A stretch of DNA of 62,500 bases, taken from positions 566,776-629,275 of the forward strand of contig CAJNDS010000580.1 in assembly GCA_905221605.1 (NCBI GenBank), given 5' to 3'. The notes below the pieces were generated by a model. It saw nothing but the letters and a program-made list of their open reading frames with translations, did no database searches and was not told where the DNA came from. This document shows positions 1 to 11,800 of the stretch, one piece after another. Position 1 is the stretch's first letter. Every line of letters begins with the position of its first letter. Position numbers and translations under genes: made by a program. Source of the DNA: Symbiodinium natans. Lineage: Eukaryota > Sar > Dinophyceae > Suessiales > Symbiodiniaceae.

Positions 1-2
1 TT

Positions 3-593
3 TCTCGTGCCGAATATATCTTACATCACGGTCGGTTTGAAGACCTGGGCTTCACAAAGGACGACATCGGAAGACTGTCGCTGCATTTGGACGCTCGCAG
101 TGTCGCAAGATGGCAGCCAGTTCAGGAGCTGATTTTTCTGTCGTACAGCAATGCAGGGATCACGCATAGCGTGATTGAATACAGTCAGAACGGGGTGACA
201 GCTGAACAAGTCACACAGTTCTGCGATGCTGGAGTTGCTTGTTCTTTTGACATCATCAAGTATGCGCAGCACGAGGTGGCAGCTGAGCAAGTCCGACCAT
301 TCCCCGATGCTGGAGTTGCTTGTTCTTCTGACATCATCGCGTATGTGCAACACGGGGTAACAGCTGAGCAAGTCAGACCATTCCGCGATGCTGGAGTTTC
401 GTGTTCTTCTGACATCATCGCGTATGTGCAGCGCGAGGTAACAGCTGAGCAAGTCAGTACCGCGATGCTAGAGTTGCGCGTTCTGACATCATCACGTATG
501 TGCAACACGAGGCAACAGCTGAGCAAGTCGACAGCTGAGCAAGTCAGATCATTCTGCGATGCCGGACCTCTTTCGGGGTGTAGAGTTGTTTAG
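3..593 (+). CDS. Partial ORF with 27-residue tandem repeats (3' end only)
   Basis: The frame is open from the left edge of the window, so the N-terminus is missing, and it stops at TAG 591-593. After a lead of about 50 residues it holds tandem 81-bp units at about 201, 282, 363 and 444 that read as a 27-residue repeat with core TAEQVRPFRDAGV then SSDIIAYVQ. Each unit looks like two helical half-repeats of 13-14 residues, in the style of short bacterial and algal helical repeats. The unit after 458 has small deletions that shift the frame; a last partial TAEQV unit returns to frame at about 535. I do not recognise the family. The exact multiple-of-three period argues for former or present coding, and the broken last unit suggests a decaying 3' exon or fragment. 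Confidence 0.5.
   Translation, partial: SRAEYILHHGRFEDLGFTKDDIGRLSLHLDARSVARWQPVQELIFLSYSNAGITHSVIEYSQNGVTAEQVTQFCDAGVACSFDIIKYAQHEVAAEQVRPFPDAGVACSSDIIAYVQHGVTAEQVRPFRDAGVSCSSDIIAYVQREVTAEQVSTAMLELRVLTSSRMCNTRQQLSKSTAEQVRSFCDAGPLSGCRVV
188..565 (+). repeat. 81-bp tandem repeat
   Basis: The unit contains ACAGCTGAGCAAGTC and GACATCATC. Four units sit in exact 81-bp register; a fifth is shortened and is followed by a duplicated GACAGCTGAGCAAGTC. Confidence 0.85.
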
Positions 594-3275
594 AGTCCCC
601 AAGTACTCGGGAACATGCTGCTAAACGGAGTTTAAGCCTCGGAGACAGCGTGAGAAAACCTCCCATGTTTTCCCTACTTCGTTAATTGGGTCTTCGATTC
701 TTAGGGGGGCGGGGTACGGCTTTGGGGGGAGGTTTGAGAGAACCTATTGTAATTTCCCAACCTTTCGCAGCTTCACTGCCATCACAGCAAACTCAGTACC
801 CTAAGCACAAACTTGAGAGTTTTTTGAGTTTCAGGCTTCGGAGAAGGTGGCTTCCTTGTGCTGTGACCCCCCCGGTGGTTATACGTTGAATGTTATACGT
901 GCCTGAGAATTTCAAAATTTCAGGTGTGTAGGTACTTGGAGGCTCATGGTACTTAGTAACTAAGTGCATCTGCACATATAACCCAACTAAGGCCCTTGGG
1001 TCTAGTTTCCAAGGCTATAATAGTTGGGTTATAGGTGCGGTTATGATTAGTTACAGTCGTCGGGCTTTGGCCTTCACATTTGAAGGCTTCGCTGAAGCCA
1101 CTGGTCCGGGATGTCATCAACGTGCGCCGCGGAGTCCTTGTCAGTTCAGGTTTCAGCTGTTAGGGGTTTAGGGTTTGGGGTTTCAGGTTTAGGGTTTAGA
1201 GTTGAGGGTTTAGGGTTTGGGGTTTCCGAGGCCCTGTTACCCGGCCCCTAGATCCTTCGTCCTCGACACGAAGACTGAGCTCCCTACAAGCCCTTAGTTT
1301 TTTTTGAGGGTTCGGCTCCGCCATAAGGCCCCCTTACATAGAGAAAGGGTGCCATGTTGAGTTCTGGCAGGCAGAAAGTTGGCTTAGGGGGTTAACCCTA
1401 GACCCTAAACCCTAAACCCTAAACCCTGAACCCTAAACCCTAAACCCTATTCAAGGCTCCCCACTAAGGCTTCCCGAACTATGGGGGTTGGGGCACATGT
1501 ACAAATGGATCGCCAACACCGTAACGCCCCCAAAGCCCTCAACCTTAAGCTGGCTCCTACCGAAGATGTGGGTTTAGGGTTTAGGGTTTAGGGTTTAGGG
1601 TTTGGGGTTCCTGGGCCACACCACCGAAACGAGGGCTGTTGGCTTTTCGGGGTCAAAGGGGGCTGTTCAAGCCTCAGGGGGCCTATCAGGGCTCTTGCTC
1701 GAACCCTAAACCCTGCACCAGAGCCCTAAACCCTAAACCTAAAAACCCAAAAGCCCTTGAACCCTAAACCCTAAGGTAAGAAAGGCTCGCAGAGTCGGGG
1801 GGTGGGGGGTGCAAATGAGAAAGCTGCTTAGTTGGTATGTTAACATTTTCAAAGAGATAGCTGCCGTGGCTGGGGTGGGGGCACTTCGCTATGCCGCTAT
1901 GCGAGCGCGCGATAGGGAGCGCGTGCCCCCCCTATCTAAAGAAAGTTGCGCTTCCCGCACGCGTCCACTGACGCACGCCCTAAATGCCTAAACCCCTAAA
2001 CCCTAAACGCCTACACCCCCTAACACCTAAACCCCAAACACCAAAACGCCTACACCCCCTAACACCTAAACCCCAAACCCCAAACCCCTAAAAACCCTAA
2101 ACCCCACATCCCCCTAGAACCCTAAACCCTAAACCCTTAACCCCTAAAACCCTGAACCCTAAACCCTAAACCCGAAACCCTAAACCCTACACCCTAAACC
2201 CTAAACCCCAAACCCTAAACCCTAAACCCTGAACCCTTACTAAGGACTGATAGTATAAGGGGGAACATCCCAAGGCAGAGCTCTGACCATCCTGAGCCTA
2301 AATCACGTCAGGCTCTCGTTTCCACGGAGAAGGACTGGAGGGTTTAGGGTTTAGGGTTTAGGGTTTAGGGTTTAGGGTTTAGGGTTTAGGGTTTAGGGTT
2401 GAGGGCTCAGGGCTTAGGGCTTAGGGTTTTATGTAAACCCCTCCAGCCAAGCTCGAAACACGCCAGACTCCCGCAAACTACGGCCCACAATGCCTCAACA
2501 CCCTAAACCCTAAACCCTAAACTCAGGGCCTAGGCCGCCGGCGCTTAAGCCCTTCACCTCATGGCGCAAGCCCCCTGGTCGCCCTCCTCAAACCATGCCC
2601 TGGCCCTCGCCCTCCCCTGGCGCCGCCCCTGAAACTGGGAGAAACCCGGGGCCCCCCTACCATTCCTTTGACTTTCGGACCCAACCCCGAACGTCATGAA
2701 ACTGAGTAGGTTTTTAGAAGTGGACTGTTAAGCCTAAACCTTAAAAGGAATAGGTTTGGGTGGTTTGGCCGCCTCGGACGGCGTGGGGTGGGAGAGAGGT
2801 GTTAGATGGCCTTTCACAATCGGGACTTCGCACCTCACGAAGCTTTCGAGCTCGTTCCGAAACCTAGCCTTCACAGCGCCTACGCCCTATCACAGCACAC
2901 CCTAGACCCTCAACCCTAAACCCTAAACCCTAAGCCCTAAACCCTAAACCCTAAACCCTAAACCCTAAACCCTAAACCCTAAACCCTAAACCCTAAACCC
3001 TAAACCCTAAACCCCCCTGAACCCTTAACCCTAGACCCTAGACCCTAAAGCTAAACCCTAAACCCCAAACCCTGAACAACAATAGACCTTGAACCCTAAA
3101 CCAAGCGCCTACTCTTAAGTTTCTGGGCCGTAGGGCCAGGTCTCGAACCTCAGGCCACCTTTAATCCAACCCTAAGAGCTGTGGGTTCAGGGTTTAGGGT
3201 TGAGGGTTGAGGGTTGAGGGTTGAGGGTTTAGGGTTTAGGGTTTAGGGAACCCTAAACCCTGAACTCAGGACAAG
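594..3275. other. Repeat-rich stretch left of the large gene
   Basis: It contains CCCTAAA or TTTAGGG tracts at about 1157-1215, 1396-1450, 1569-1609, 2100-2237, 2337-2400 and 2903-3015, alternating in orientation, with 100-300 bp of unique sequence between them. A half MITE-2 lies at 930-1060 and a half MITE-1 at 2238-2272. A coding-looking piece near 2812-2890 reads RDFAPHEAFELVPKP on the plus strand, but I cannot anchor its splice sites. I see no other gene. Confidence 0.6.
2238..2272. mobile_element. MITE-1, right half only
   Basis: TAAGGACTGATAGTATAAGG then GGGAACATCCCA follows directly on a CCCTAAA/CCCTGAA tract, which replaces the left half. Confidence 0.7.
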
Positions 3276-3317
3276 GAAGTCGTCCAGCTCAAGAAGAGCC
3301 GTGGCTCACTCTTCGGC
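3276..3317 (+). CDS. Possible upstream exon of the ADP-ribosylglycohydrolase gene
   Basis: Following an AAG acceptor-like end, the plus strand reads EVVQLKKSRGSLFG with GC-rich codons, flanked by telomere-type repeat on both sides. Composition and setting match the confirmed exons downstream, but neither splice phase nor homology fixes it. Confidence 0.3.
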
Positions 3318-3338
3318 AGACAGGAGACTTGGGGGACT

Positions 3339-3673
3339 CCCTAAGCCCTAAGCCCTAAGCCCTAAGCCCTAAGCCCTAGCCCTAAACCCTAAACCCTAAA
3401 CCCTAAACCCTAAACCCTAAACCCTAAACCCTAAACCCTAAACCCTAAACCCTAAACCCTAAAACCCTAAACCCTAAACCCTAAACCCTAAACCCTAAAC
3501 CCTAAACCCTAACCCCCTAAACCCTAAACCCTAAATAAACCCTAAACCCTAAACCCTAAACCCTAAACCCTAAACCCTAAACCCTAAACCCTAAACCCTA
3601 AACCCTAAACCCTAAACCCTAAACCCTAAACCCTAAACCCTAAACCCTAAACCCTAAACCCTAAACCCTAAAC
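3339..3673 (-). repeat. CCCTAAG block then long CCCTAAA array
   Basis: Five CCCTAAG units, a single CCCTAGC unit, then about 40 CCCTAAA units with rare slips. The junction CCCTAAGCCCTAGCCCTAAA recurs at 9795-9814. Confidence 0.9.
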
Positions 3674-3710
3674 ACAACTGAAACACTAAAGCCGATAGAG
3701 CCCACACCAG

Positions 3711-3747
3711 GGAGGCTTGGAGGGCGCGCAAGGCGTTGCAGAGCTTT
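3711..3747 (+). CDS. Possible upstream exon of the ADP-ribosylglycohydrolase gene
   Basis: It follows CACACCAG and is followed by GTTGGA. The frame reads EAWRARKALQSF. It looks like an exon between a long CCCTAAA array and a MITE-2 copy. The phase does not join directly to the 4051 exon, so another small exon or a different boundary would be needed. Confidence 0.3.
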
Positions 3748-3780
3748 GTTGGACTAAGGCCTTGTAGGTTAAGGGGCTTA

Positions 3781-3922
3781 CTTGGAGGTTCAGGGTACTT
3801 ATGAACACAATTAGAACTGTACTTATAGCCCACTTAGGCGCCCCCTTATGTGCCCTAGTATGGTTATGATTGGGTGAAAAGTGCAGTTATTATGGGGTTA
3901 GTAAGTACCATGAAGCTCCAAG
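3781..3922. mobile_element. MITE-2, full copy (142 bp)
   Basis: Left end CTTGGAGGTTCAGGGTACTT, right end AGTACCATGAAGCTCCAAG, imperfect inverted repeats. No frame. Confidence 0.8.
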
Positions 3923-4050
3923 TGGGGTTAAGGTTTTGGGGCTTAGGATGTAGGGTTTAGGGTTTGGGGGTTGGGGATTAGGGTTTGGGCGTTTAGGGTT
4001 TAGGGTTTGGGGTTTGGGGTTTTGGGTTTGGGTTTGGGTTTGGGGTTGAG

Positions 4051-4114
4051 GGGCTTGCGGATGAAGGGTGCGCTCCACGAGGACGACCTCAACTTCTACA
4101 CCATCTTCCAGGAC
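4051..4114 (+). CDS. Probable N-terminal exon of the ADP-ribosylglycohydrolase gene
   Basis: It follows GTTGAG and reads MKGALHEDDLNFYTIFQD after a short lead. It ends in phase 0 before a GC donor (GCTGGC), which joins in frame to the next exon at 4508. A GA donor after CAG 4111 would also keep frame. The segment lies N-terminal to the catalytic domain, so family similarity cannot confirm it. Confidence 0.5.
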
Positions 4115-4507
4115 GCTGGCACCCCAACCCCTCATGACTCTAACTACCCTAAACCTGAAAAAAGAAACCTTAAACCCCAAACCCCAAAGCCCAAAGCCCA
4201 AACCCTAAACCCGAACCGCAAGGGTGGGTTTAGGGTTTCGAGTGTAGTGTTTATGCTCAATTTGGGGTTTCGGGTTTAGGGCTGAAGAGGGTTTGGTAGG
4301 GCTTTGCCTGACACGCATTTTTTGGGAGAGAATTGTGAGTTTTACGGGTTGAGGGTTTGGGGCTGTAGGGTTTAGGGTTGAACCCTAAACCCTAAACCCT
4401 AAGCCCTAAACCCTAAGCCCTAAACCCTAAACCCTAAACCCTGAACCCTGAACCCTGAACCCTGAGACCCTAAACCCTGGTTTTGTGTGCCCCCGGATTT
4501 CTGGCAG

Positions 4508-4552
4508 GATGTGCCTCTCTCCCTGAAAGAGAAGCTGGTGGAGGTGCTTGAA
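4508..4552 (+). CDS. ARH gene exon 1 of the confirmed series
   Basis: Acceptor GGCAG; reads [15 protein letters not shown]; donor GTCAGG; phase 0 at both ends. It precedes the catalytic domain and looks like an amphipathic helix. Confidence 0.65.
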
Positions 4553-7500
4553 GTCAGGGTTTGAGGTTGGAGTCAGCATCTAGAGAATGCCCCCCATTCC
4601 CCTTTAGGGTTTAGGGTTTTGGGTTTTGGGTTTAGGGTTTTGGGTTTAGGGTTTAGGGTTTAGGCTTAGAGAATCCCCCCCATCCCCCTTGAGGGTTCCA
4701 GGAAACGGTTTCAAAGTTCGCTGGGTAATCATGATAAGGGCTTGGGATGTTCCTCCTTAAGAGTCCTGAATAGGGATTCTACTAGGGGGTACTATATAAC
4801 AGTTCTCAATAGGGATTCTAGTACTCCCCACTGTACTCCCTATTAAGGGACTGTCTGTTAGTATAAGGGGGAGCATCCCAGATGAGGGCCATCGAAATTT
4901 CATTTTTTCTCGATGTCCCAAGCACTTAACTTTTTTGTTTGCACGCGAGGGCTGAAGGGCTCAGGATTCTGCCGAGAGAACTTGGGTTTAGGGTTTAGGG
5001 TTTAGGGTTTAGGGTTAAAGTCCTTGAACCCTGAAAACCCTAAAGCCTTTTACACCCCTTCAAGCCTCTCCCTAAACACTAGACCCTAAGCCCTAAGCTC
5101 TCAGCCCCAAACCCCTTTTGCCTTTTTACATATCTTGAACCTCTTCCCCTTGCAGCCCAGAGCCACTGAAACCAGATCCCTTCACCCTAAACACCCTACA
5201 CACCCTACACACCCTAAACACCCTAAACGCCCTAAACGCCCTAAACGCCCTAAACACCCTAAACACCCTAAACACCCTAAACACCCTAAGCACCCTAAAG
5301 ACCCAAAACACCCTAAACACCCTAATCGCCCTAAACCCTAAACTAAACCCTAAACCCTAGACCCTAGACCCTAAACTCCGAAGCCCGAAACTCTAAACCC
5401 CGCAAACCTCTCAATCCAAGTGGAGACGGGGGGGGCACTGAGGCCGCACTTGGCGACGAGCTGTTCCACCGGGCCATGGGCAGACGCCTCTGGCCATGTC
5501 GGTTTGGGTGATAACAAGGGAGGCTTTTCGGGTTTGGGGTGGTTGTAAGGGGGGCTTGCCGGGCGCGCTAAACCCAAGCCCTAAACCCTAAACCCCAAAC
5601 CGGGCTTAGGGCTTGTCAGGTTTTTTTCCTAAACCCTAGACCCTAAACCTTCCACCCGGCCCTAAACGCTAAACCCTAAACCCTAAACCCTAAACCCTAA
5701 ACCCTAAACCCTAAACCCTAAACCCTAAACCCAGTTTTTCTGTTTCCGCCAAGGCTGCATGCAGGGCATGGCCGTTGGCGACTCTCTGGGGCGCTTTGGG
5801 GCACGTTTCTTCTGGGGTTTAGGGTTTAGGGTTTAGGGTTTAGGGGTAGTCTCTGTGTGTACCGAGTTTAGCAGTTTTGGGGTTTTGGGTTAAGGGTTTA
5901 GGGGTTCGAAAATTAAAACCCTACACTCTAAACCCTAAACCCTACACCCTCAATCCTAAACCCTAACCCGGTTTAGGGGCTTAGGGGGCCTTGCGCCTTC
6001 GCACTACAAGTTTACGATGTACATATTGCATGAGAGCGATGCAAGTTTCTGGAGATGTTGGAGAAAACCGAAAACATCAGGGTTTAGGGTTTAGGGTTTA
6101 GGGTTTAGGGTTTATTGTTCAGGGTTTAGGGTTCCCCACAGACCCCCTCCAGATGTGACATGGGCAGGGTCTTGCCGAGCCGGGCCATGTTTCAACGGGT
6201 TGTAGAGGTGTGCTTTTGGGGCTTTGAGAGCGGGGCTTCGGGCTCAGCTAGCCCTAAGCCCTAAACCCTAAACCCTAAACCCTACACCCTACACCCTAAA
6301 CCCTAAACCGGGTTTAGGCTAAACCCTAAACCCTAAACCCTAAACCCTAAACCCTAAACCCTAAACCCTAAGCCCTAAACCCTAAACCCTAAACCCTAAA
6401 CCTTAAACCCTAAACAACCCAACGCCGTAAGCCCTTGTGGGCCTTGCAGGGCCGGCGCTCAATGATATAGCCGTGGGGTTAGGGGGAAGCCTCAGGGCTT
6501 TGTGGGTTTAGGAGTTTGGGATTCCGGGTTTTGGCTCTGGTTTTTTGGGGTTTAGGGTTTAGGGTTTAGGGTTTGGGGCCTGTGCCGAAGTATGCTTTAG
6601 GGGTTTTGGGGGCCCCCCAAACCCGAATCCGCCAGGCACCCCTTCGAGTTTCTGCCGGTGCAAGCGCCGCCCTCAGGGCTAAACCCTAAACCCTAAACCC
6701 TAAACCCTAAACCCTAAACCCTAAACCCTAAACCCTAAACCCTAAACCCTAAACCCTAAACCCTAAACCCTAAACCCTAAACCCTAAAAACCTAACCCTA
6801 AACCATAAACCCTAAACCCTAAACCTAAACCCTAAAAACCCTAAAACCCTAGCCCTAAACCCTAAACCCTAAACCCTAAACCCTAAACCCTAAACCCTAA
6901 ACCCTAAACCCTAAACCCTAAACCCTAAACCCTACACCCTCTCTTGCCGTGTATATTGAAATCCTCGTGGACTTCGTGGGCATGTGTTTTCTTTCTTTCT
7001 TTCACCTTCTTTTCTCTGGGCCCTAAACCCTAACGCACTTCGTCGGCATTGTTGAACCACAATCTGGAAAAAACCCTAAACCCTAAACCCTAAACCCTAA
7101 ACCCTAAACCCTAAACCCTAAACCCTAAACCCTAAACCCTAAACCCTAAACCCTAAACCCTAAACCCTAAACCCCATCATGTCTGCTATATGAGTTCTGT
7201 GTTAAAATGAGCTGGAATCGGCCACTTTTGGCCGACTCCTGGGGGTGCCGCACTACCAGAACAGGGGCTCCTAACCGTGAGGGTTTGGGGCGTAGGGTCT
7301 AGGGCTTAGGAACCTCGGAGCAGAGGGCTCCAGGGCCTAGGTTTTGGGGCATCGGGTTTAGGGTTCAGGGTTTAGGTTTTAGGGTTTCCAAAGTCAAAGC
7401 CGAGAACTCTGGAAAGTTAAATCCCGAATCTTCCACTCCTGCTTAGTCCCCTCCTACCTTCATGGGATAGCTGCTCGCCCTGGAAAAAACTCGTTTTGGG

Positions 7501-8808
7501 ACCCTAGATGGTTGGTATATCAGATACCTACGCCGAGCCCTTAAAATCAAAGCCTCCTACTACTCAAGGATCTCCAACAAAAGAGTTTGGAAATGCGCAG
7601 GACGCCCTCCCCTGCCTTCGCACACCCTCCTTTCCAGTCAATTTAAGCTCCTGGTTCAGGCTAGAAACGCTCCGCCAGACAAACCCCTACACCACATAGT
7701 TTTCTCCCCAGGTTATAAGGATCGTATCAAGTGCACAAAATCGAAATCTAGAGGACACCCTTCTAGATACTGGTTCGAACTGGTCTCAGTTGAAGCAACT
7801 AGGTACCTACAACACCACATCGCCCACACAGCAAAACCTCGGCCTGAAAACCATAGGAAAGACTTTTTGGGTTTAGGGTTTAGGGTTTAGGGTTTAGGGC
7901 GCCAAGTACCCTTGGAGGACCACTTTCGGTGATCGCCTGACGACTGCGCCAACGCAAGCCCCCTTTGCTTTTCCCGCTGCACCAAAAGACCGTTGGCTGC
8001 GCATGGCAAACAAAAACGCCCTAAACCCTAAACCCATACCCCAAAGCCCGGTTTTCGTTTGGACTCCTTGAAAGGACAGCCCTGTGGGGCCGCATTTCGA
8101 CCTGGAGCGCTTTGAGTTTGTCGGCGCGCCCGCGAGCCTAGCCGAAGAGGTTTGGCGGGTTTTGTGGGGCGTGTAGGGTTTAGGGTTTAGGGGTTTGGGA
8201 TTTGGGGGTTTAGGGTTTAGGGTTCTAGATCGGTGTTGCTGAGGGGCCTATGGGAAGTTTTAAGTGGCGCAAGGGGGGGGGTTCGGGGGGCCTCGAGAAA
8301 GCTGTTTTAGCTAGGGCTAGACCCCCTATCCCTCAATAGTCGTCAAAACCAAATCAAATACCAACCTTCGTTTCTCCCATGCAGCCGCGCTTGCTGCATG
8401 GGGGCAAGTTTTAACTTTTGAAGGGGTGTGTGTTTTTTCCATTATTCTATTATTCTCTTGTTCCACTGTGCACTTGTCAGCATTTTTTGGAACCAAGAAT
8501 CTCAAAACGCGGTCTCCCCCGCATCCTTGGTGTGTGGTTCCTGAGCACGGAGACAAGGGTGACCAGGGTGTGCAGAGCCTTGTTTAGGGTATAGGGTTTA
8601 GGGTTTAGGGTTTAGGGTTTAGGGTTTAGGGGTTTAGGGGTTTAGGGTTTAGGGTTTAGGGTTTAAGGTTTAGGGTTTAGGTTTAGGGGTTCCAAAGCCT
8701 GTCCGGGGAGCCAACCTACCCTGGAAGGCTGTACTACCTAACCCCTGGTTGGAATGAGGGAATGAGGGCCCTATGTCTAAACTCTTTACGGGAGTATATA
8801 GGGCCCTA

Positions 8809-8841
<33 letters not shown>

Positions 8842-11800
8842 CTATATATATATATATATATATCTATATATATATATATATATAAACCCTTTAAGGGATT
8901 ATATAGGCCCTCGTTCCCTCATTCCCTACGAAGAGCCAGGCAGCCGAACAATGCATTCGCCCGTGTCGTCAGGTTCTTCTCATCCATTTATGTGGGGGTT
9001 TACGAAAACAGGGTTTTAGGGTTTAGGGTTTAGGGTTTAGGCTTTAGGGTTTAGGGCCACCCCCCCCCCCCCCCCCCCCTTAAAGATCCTCAAGTAATGG
9101 CATCCCCTGATATAATGATGCCGATAAGGTACCCCGAATGTCGGAAACCCCCCCATGTTTCTAAACTTCTTCAGCGTCGGCAACTCTCGGCCCCAAGCCT
9201 GGGGTTTAGGGTTTGGGGTTGAGGTTTCCCCTGGCCTCTAAGGCCTTAAGTCTAAACTGCTCTGTGCAGCGTTTACAATTTCGATTCGTTCATACGGTTC
9301 GATTCGTTTGCTTATTTGCTTATTTGCCGGCCATACAGTTCGATCCGGTTCGTGTGTTTGTTCTTGCGGTTCGTGTCCGTACGGTTCGTTTCCCGGTTCC
9401 CGTTTCGATTCCCGACTTTCCTGTATTCGATTCTTGTATTATTCTTGTATTGTATTTCTTCTACCGTTAGAAGATGACGTTTCGTATATCCAGAATTGGG
9501 ATGCCTCACGGTGCCCTCTCCCCTTTCTTTTACCCTCGACTCAACCCTAAACCTACGCCCCTACTACCCCCATCTATACTACCCCCTAGTTCCCCCTTAA
9601 ATACCCTTAACAAGGCTTGGTAAATAGCCGTAATTTACGGCGGGAACATAAGGGGGGGGGGTAGTGCTCTAAGCCCTAAGCCCTAAGCCCTAAGCCCTAA
9701 GCCCTAAGCCCTAAGCCCTAAGCCCTAAGCCCTAAGCCCTAAGCCCTAAGCCCTAAGCCCTAAGCCCTAAGCCCTAAGCCCTAAGCCCTAAGCCCTAAGC
9801 CCTAGCCCTAAACCCTAAACCCTAAACCCTAAACCCTAAACCCTAAACCCTAAACCCTAAACCCTAAACCCTAAACCCTAAACCCTAAACCCTAAACCCT
9901 AAACCCTAAACCCTAAACCCTAAACCCTAAACCCAAACCCTAAACCCTAAACCCTAAACCCTAACCCTAAACGGGGGGTTGTAGGGGAACCCTTCTTGAA
10001 CACCGAGGTCCAACACTTTTCGCCTGAAGCCAGGGCAGTGGACCGACGATGCAGCTGCGGTCTGAGTTCGCCGCGTTTGGGAAGCTGGGTTTAGGGTTTA
10101 GGGTTTAGGGGTTAGGGGTTAGGGGTTTAGGGTGTAGGGTTTAGGGTTGAGGGGTTGAGGGATGTAGGAATCTAGGAATTTAAGGGTTGAGGGGGTTCGG
10201 GGTTGAGGGGGTTAGGGGTTAAGGGGTTTAGGGGTTTAAGTGTAGGGGTTGAGGGGTGGTGGGGCTAAGGGGTTGAGGGGTTTAGGGGTTTAGCGGTTTA
10301 GGGGTTTAGGGGTTTAGGGGTTTAGGGCTTCAGGGGTTGAAAGGGTGTAGGGGAAAAGAGTTTAGGGGTTTAGGGTACATTGTAGCGTGACTTCTGGTAG
10401 CCTCAGGCCGGAATCCCGAAACCTGGTGTCCCGAAAGATACTCTGTGAGGCCTCAGGGCTTGAGGGCTTAAGCTTAGAGTTTGGGATGTTCCCCCCTGAG
10501 ACTAGCAGTGCTTAATAGGGATTGTAGACCCCCGATTAGACTCCCGATTTAGGACTGTGAGTATAAGTGGGGACATCCCAAGATAGAGTCTTTGAAGAAC
10601 CGCAAGGGACTGTCAAGGGACCCCCTGAATGGATCCTGGAGAGACGGTTAGGGTTTGGGTGTAGGGTTTAGGGTTTAGGGTTTAGGGTTGAGGGTTTAGG
10701 GTTTAGGGTTAGGGTTTAGGGGAATCATGAATGGCCCGGTCACGATACTTATTGGTGCCAAGAGCCCTGTATGACCCATTTGTTAATTGGGTTCACGCGG
10801 CTTGTAATCTACTTCACTTCATTCACCAGCTTGATAGTCTCCTAAACCCTAAGCCCTAAACCCTAGACCCCCTAAAGCTCAATTAAACCCCAAACCCCAA
10901 ATCCCAAACCCCAAACCCCAAACCCCAAACCCCAAAGGGTACCGCATTTTTTTTTGTGATTTTTTCTGTTTTTTTGTTTTGTTTTTTTTGTCCTGTTTTT
11001 TTGTCAAATTTAAGGCATGAAAGAAAGGAAGGAAGGCAGGAAGGCAGGAAGACAGGAAGAAAGAAAGAAAGACACAAAGAAAGACAGAAAGGAAGGAAGC
11101 AAGAGGAAGAATAAATAAGGAAACAAGAAAGAAAGGCAGGAATAGAAAGAAAGACTGCAAGAAAGAAAGAAACACAGGCAGGAATAGAAAGAAAGATAGC
11201 AAGAAATACAGAAACAAAAAGAAAAAGCATGAATAGAAAGAAAGACAGAAAAATCAAGAAAGAAAGAAAGAAAGGCAGGACTAGAAAGAAAGACAGACAG
11301 AAAGAAAGAAAGACAACAAATAAAGAAAGAGAGAAAGCAAAATGGAAAGGCAGGAATGGGGAAGAAATAAAGGAATAAAAAAGACACAAGAAAGAAAGAG
11401 AGAAACAACGACAGCAAGAAAGCAAGAAAGAAAAAACCAAAGGAAGGAACAGAGGAATAAAGGAAAGAAAGAACTACAGCAAGACAGAAATAATAGAATA
11501 AAAAAAGAAATAAAGGAAGGAAGTGAGGAAGAAAGAAAGGAATAAGGAAAGAAAGAACGAGAGAAAGACATAGAGAGAGCAAGAAAGCAAGAAATACAGA
11601 AAAACACTAACGAAATACATAAAACAAAAGAAAGAAAGGAAGGAAGGAAGGAAGGATGGAAGGAGTTTAGGGTTCCGCTCGCTTCGCACGTTCTTGGTTG
11701 ACCCTAAAGACCCTACGCCTTTAACCATAAACCCTAGACCCCCAAAACCCGTATGTGGAACCTGTGAGGAACCTGTGAGGATACAACAAACGCCCTCCGG

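Noticed and set aside
6436-6475. Possible extra exon reading PALNDIAV after CTTGCAG
   Set aside because: It falls between ARH exons 3 and 4, which join in phase and in family sequence without it.
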